Positions 61,793 through 64,000 of a stretch of DNA of 64,000 nucleotides are shown here, in pieces. The DNA lies in the NCBI GenBank assembly GCA_947495135.1, contig CANLXN010000004.1:1-64000 (forward strand). The letters run 5' to 3'. The DNA comes from an uncultured Flavobacteriaceae bacterium (GTDB lineage: Bacteria > Bacteroidota > Bacteroidia > Flavobacteriales > Flavobacteriaceae). The translations under genes and the position numbers were made by a program. The notes beneath the pieces are model-generated. The model did no database searches, had not been told where the DNA came from, and was given only the letters and a program-made list of their open reading frames with translations. Each line of letters opens with the position of its first letter. The first letter of the stretch is position 1.

Positions 61793-62584
61793 ATGGAAGC
61801 CTGGGAATCTATTGTTCTTGGAGTGATCCAGGGTCTTACCGAATTTTTACCTGTTTCATCTAGTGGTCACCTTGAGATAGGCAAAGCCATTCTTGGCGAC
61901 ACCTCTGTACCTGAAGAAAGTCTCCTATTTACGGTGGTGCTTCACTTCGCTACTGCATTATCAACTATTGTTGTTTTTAGAAAAGACATCTGGGAGATTT
62001 TGAGCGGACTACTTCAATTTAAATGGAATGAGGAAACGCAATTTTCGCTTAAAATAATTATCTCTATGATACCCGCGGTATTGGTGGGACTGTTCTTTGA
62101 AGAGCAACTAGAATCAATGTTTGGCGGAAGTATTGCCCTCGTTGGAGCAATGCTTATTGTAACAGCTATTTTATTATGGTTTGCGGACAGGGCAAAACAT
62201 ACTGGAAAACCCGTGACGTTTAAAAATGCTTTTGTAATTGGTATAGCACAAGCCATCGCTATGCTCCCAGGGATTTCTAGAAGTGGCGCAACTATTTCGA
62301 CCTCTGTTTTACTTGGAAATGATAAGAGCAAAGCGGCTCGTTTTTCATTTTTAATGGTCGTTCCGCTTATCTTTGGTAAAATTGCAAAAGATATCCTCGG
62401 TGGAGAATTAACCACTGAAGCAACCAACTTTGCATCGCTGGGACTAGGCTTTGCGGCTGCATTTATATCTGGACTGTTTGCATGCACATGGATGATTGCA
62501 CTGGTTCGCAAGAGTAAATTGAGCTGGTTTGCTATCTACTGTCTAGTGGTTGGTGTTATTGCCATTATTGTTAGCTTTACCTAA
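61793..62584 (+). CDS. uppP: Undecaprenyl-diphosphate phosphatase
   Basis: 263 residues, seven or eight helices. Signature LGVIQGLTEFLPVSSSGHLEI (first active-site motif) and PGISRSGATISTSVLLG (second, with Arg and Ser). It regenerates undecaprenyl phosphate, the lipid carrier for peptidoglycan. The last base of its stop is the first base of the truB ATG (TAATG). Confidence 0.96.
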   Translation: MEAWESIVLGVIQGLTEFLPVSSSGHLEIGKAILGDTSVPEESLLFTVVLHFATALSTIVVFRKDIWEILSGLLQFKWNEETQFSLKIIISMIPAVLVGLFFEEQLESMFGGSIALVGAMLIVTAILLWFADRAKHTGKPVTFKNAFVIGIAQAIAMLPGISRSGATISTSVLLGNDKSKAARFSFLMVVPLIFGKIAKDILGGELTTEATNFASLGLGFAAAFISGLFACTWMIALVRKSKLSWFAIYCLVVGVIAIIVSFT

Positions 62585-63276
62585 TGAATGTAGAAGACTA
62601 TTTAAGCGGACAAGTTTTGCTTATCGACAAACCTCTTAACTGGACTTCTTTCCAAGTGGTGAATAAGGTACGTTGGCTCATTAGAAAGCAATTCAGTTTA
62701 AAAAAATTAAAAGTAGGTCATGCTGGGACTTTAGATCCATTGGCAACAGGCTTACTTATTCTTTGTACTGGAAAATTCACCAAAAAGATTGACACCTATC
62801 AAGCGCAGGAGAAGGAATATACTGGCACCATTACCTTAGGCGCAACTACTCCTAGTTACGATTTAGAAAGTGAGATTGATCAAACTTTTGATATTTCGGG
62901 GATTAGTTCAGAAATGATTCACGCGGCTACCCAACAATTTGTAGGTGACATCCAACAGCACCCTCCTATCTTTTCAGCACTAAAAAAAGATGGTAAACGA
63001 TTGTACGAATTCGCAAGAGCTGGAGAAGAGGTAGAGATTCCTGCTAGAAACATTCACATTTCAGCATTTAAAATTACCAATATTGACTTACCAAACATAG
63101 ACTTTAGAGTAGCGTGTGGTAAGGGAACTTATATTCGCTCGCTCGCTCATGACTTCGGAAAAGCCCTGGACAATGGTGCTCATCTTTCGGTTTTGAGACG
63201 TACTAAAATTGGTGAGTTTGATGTAGCCAATGCAGTTTCCATAGAAGAGTTTGAGCAGATGCTTACTTCTTCTTAA
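62584..63276 (+). CDS. truB: tRNA pseudouridine(55) synthase
   Basis: 230 residues. Motif GHAGTLDPLATGLLILCTG carries the catalytic Asp; DKPLNWTSFQVVN precedes it, and GTYIRSLAHDFGKAL is the third conserved block. It makes pseudouridine 55 in the T loop of tRNAs. Shorter than E. coli TruB because the C-terminal PUA-like domain is absent, as usual in this phylum. Translationally coupled to uppP. Confidence 0.95.
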   Translation: MNVEDYLSGQVLLIDKPLNWTSFQVVNKVRWLIRKQFSLKKLKVGHAGTLDPLATGLLILCTGKFTKKIDTYQAQEKEYTGTITLGATTPSYDLESEIDQTFDISGISSEMIHAATQQFVGDIQQHPPIFSALKKDGKRLYEFARAGEEVEIPARNIHISAFKITNIDLPNIDFRVACGKGTYIRSLAHDFGKALDNGAHLSVLRRTKIGEFDVANAVSIEEFEQMLTSS

Positions 63277-63399
63277 TTATTCTTTAACAAACCTTTTGGT
63301 CCATGTATTTCCACCATAATTTACTGTGCCTTTATGAATTACCTGGTATTTTGGCAGACTCAATAGACAGGAAGGTTTTATGTGTGCAACAAGAACCAA
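63277..63399 (-). pseudogene. Possible remnant of a T9SS sorting-domain gene
   Basis: A short minus-strand frame ending at 63277, one base past truB, encodes a tail reading KYQVIHKGTVNYGGNTWTKRFVKE. Ends such as TKRFVKE or VKKFIKE close T9SS type A sorting domains (compare 22179-23270 in this window). No NPxxN motif or signal peptide is found upstream. It may be a decayed gene end or a chance frame. Confidence 0.3.
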
Positions 63400-63472
63400 T
63401 TTTATGCAAAATGAGCGTTAATAATTCCTAAAATATTTCAGTAATCCCCTACAAATCTGCATATTTGCAACC

Positions 63473-64000
63473 TTGAACTTTAATTATTCCTATAGAGCCT
63501 TTCTAATTACCTGTCTTTTAACAGGGAACTTGGTGTTGCTTTTGGTTAGTGTGAAACTTTCTGAAAAGGAACCTGAGCCCGAACTTATGGCTGTTGAATA
63601 TACGGTAGAAATACCTGAAGAAGAATTGGCCATCAACAACACTGAAAAAGTGAAAATTGAGACTAATACTGCCTACAACGAGGCTGAAGAGTTTATTAAA
63701 GAATTGGAAAACAGCCGTAACAACGAAGAAGAAGTTCCTCAAGAAACTTCTAACGAAACAGATGCTGGTGAAAAAGCAGCTTACAACAGCGATTATGCAC
63801 TTAATGATGTAAAAGATCAACTTCAAAGTGTAAAGGAACGACTCGCTGAAAACGCAAAGAAAAATAAAAAGAAAACACCTAGCAGTGCTACCAATAAAAA
63901 GACAACCATTAGTTATCGCCTAGTGGATAGAAAAGCGTTAACAATTAGAAATCCCGTCTACACTTGCGATGCAGGAGGAAAAATCGTTATTAATATTGAG
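63473..64000 (+). CDS. Membrane-anchored acidic protein, TonB-like, partial
   Basis: The frame is open from TTG at 63473 to the window edge (176 codons). A cytoplasmic stub and one helix (YRAFLITCLLTGNLVLLLVSV) are followed by an acidic periplasmic stretch rich in Glu and Asn (EYTVEIPEEELAINN, ELENSRNNEEEVPQE). A Lys-rich linker follows, and then RNPVYTCDAGGKIVINIE, which resembles the start of a TonB C-terminal-like fold. TTG is chosen because no ATG precedes the membrane helix. A near-consensus -7 box (CATATTTG) lies 5 bases before it. The opposite-strand frame here is a shadow. Confidence 0.65.
   Translation, partial: MNFNYSYRAFLITCLLTGNLVLLLVSVKLSEKEPEPELMAVEYTVEIPEEELAINNTEKVKIETNTAYNEAEEFIKELENSRNNEEEVPQETSNETDAGEKAAYNSDYALNDVKDQLQSVKERLAENAKKNKKKTPSSATNKKTTISYRLVDRKALTIRNPVYTCDAGGKIVINIE

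Noticed and set aside
63518-63826. Minus-strand 102-codon frame rich in Phe
   Set aside because: Phe-rich composition is the reverse of the Glu/Lys-rich plus-strand gene. The plus frame runs open to the window edge and has a sensible membrane anchor.
1-64000. Insertion sequences, prophage, integrons, defence islands
   Set aside because: No transposase, integrase, phage structural gene, restriction or toxin-antitoxin pair is recognisable in any frame.

Overview
The window is a stretch of chromosome from a marine-type flavobacterium (Bacteroidota, Flavobacteriaceae-like). Four things point there. At least five secreted proteins end in type IX secretion (T9SS) C-terminal sorting domains. About fifteen gene starts are preceded by the Bacteroidota -7 box TAnnTTTG. 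DnaE carries an N-terminal proofreading exonuclease domain, as in this phylum. Families largely confined to flavobacteria (DUF4271, DUF4296, DUF3098, GIN-domain, DUF6090-like and DUF6252-like proteins) are present. Genes are densely packed on both strands. I see no phage, insertion sequence, CRISPR array or rRNA operon; the only tRNA gene is tRNA-Asp(GTC) at 6175-6248.

Layout. 1-2754 is the N-terminal part of a large secreted adhesin-like protein read leftwards, with five near-identical 300-bp repeats. 3.2-4.7 kb holds an MsrA gene with two small partners. 4.9-6.0 kb is a secreted GH16 glucanase. 6.4-13.6 kb (minus) holds a DUF58 protein, a four-helix-bundle gene with an apparent nonsense codon near its start, clpP, trxA and dnaE. 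13.8-15.3 kb has a DUF2383 protein and a lipoprotein. 15.4-17.4 kb is the rpsP-rimM-trmN6 operon. 17.4-19.6 kb is an amidinohydrolase-permease pair. 19.7-22.0 kb has a Rieske oxygenase and a glutaryl-CoA-type dehydrogenase. 22-27 kb holds a T9SS protein, a phosphoesterase, a GIN-domain protein, DoxX and a membrane AraC-type regulator. 27-29.3 kb is a tandem pair of TPR membrane proteins. 29.3-32.3 kb is an Fe-S/electron-transfer cluster (ferredoxin, ferredoxin-NADP reductase, NifU-like, Mrp). 32.5-37.1 kb has an alkyltransferase-like protein, a LysE exporter, TrmB, a glycosyltransferase and a PhoR/PhoB pair. 37.3-41.6 kb has a T9SS lamin-tail protein and a LuxE-like / transglutaminase-like / DUF350 operon. 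41.8-54 kb holds tyrS, an LRR protein, an SDR enzyme, dihydroorotase, a GT2 enzyme, HemD, PEP carboxykinase and a saccharopine dehydrogenase. 54-63.3 kb holds lipoproteins, metallopeptidases, leuS, ftsX, uppP and truB. The window ends inside a membrane-anchored TonB-like protein.

Functionally this is mostly core genome: replication, translation and tRNA modification, envelope growth, Fe-S assembly, and lysine/arginine-type amino-acid catabolism, mixed with secreted T9SS proteins. Several computed open frames begin at TTG codons inside promoters; I moved those starts downstream where promoter position and family N-termini agreed.

I did not find a clearly new defence or mobile system. The least explained parts are the LuxE-like/transglutaminase-like/DUF350 operon, the duplicated TPR membrane proteins with a membrane AraC regulator, two hairpin-bearing interspersed elements (about 9.0 and 29.7 kb), genes that look leaderless, and the nonsense codon in the four-helix-bundle gene.
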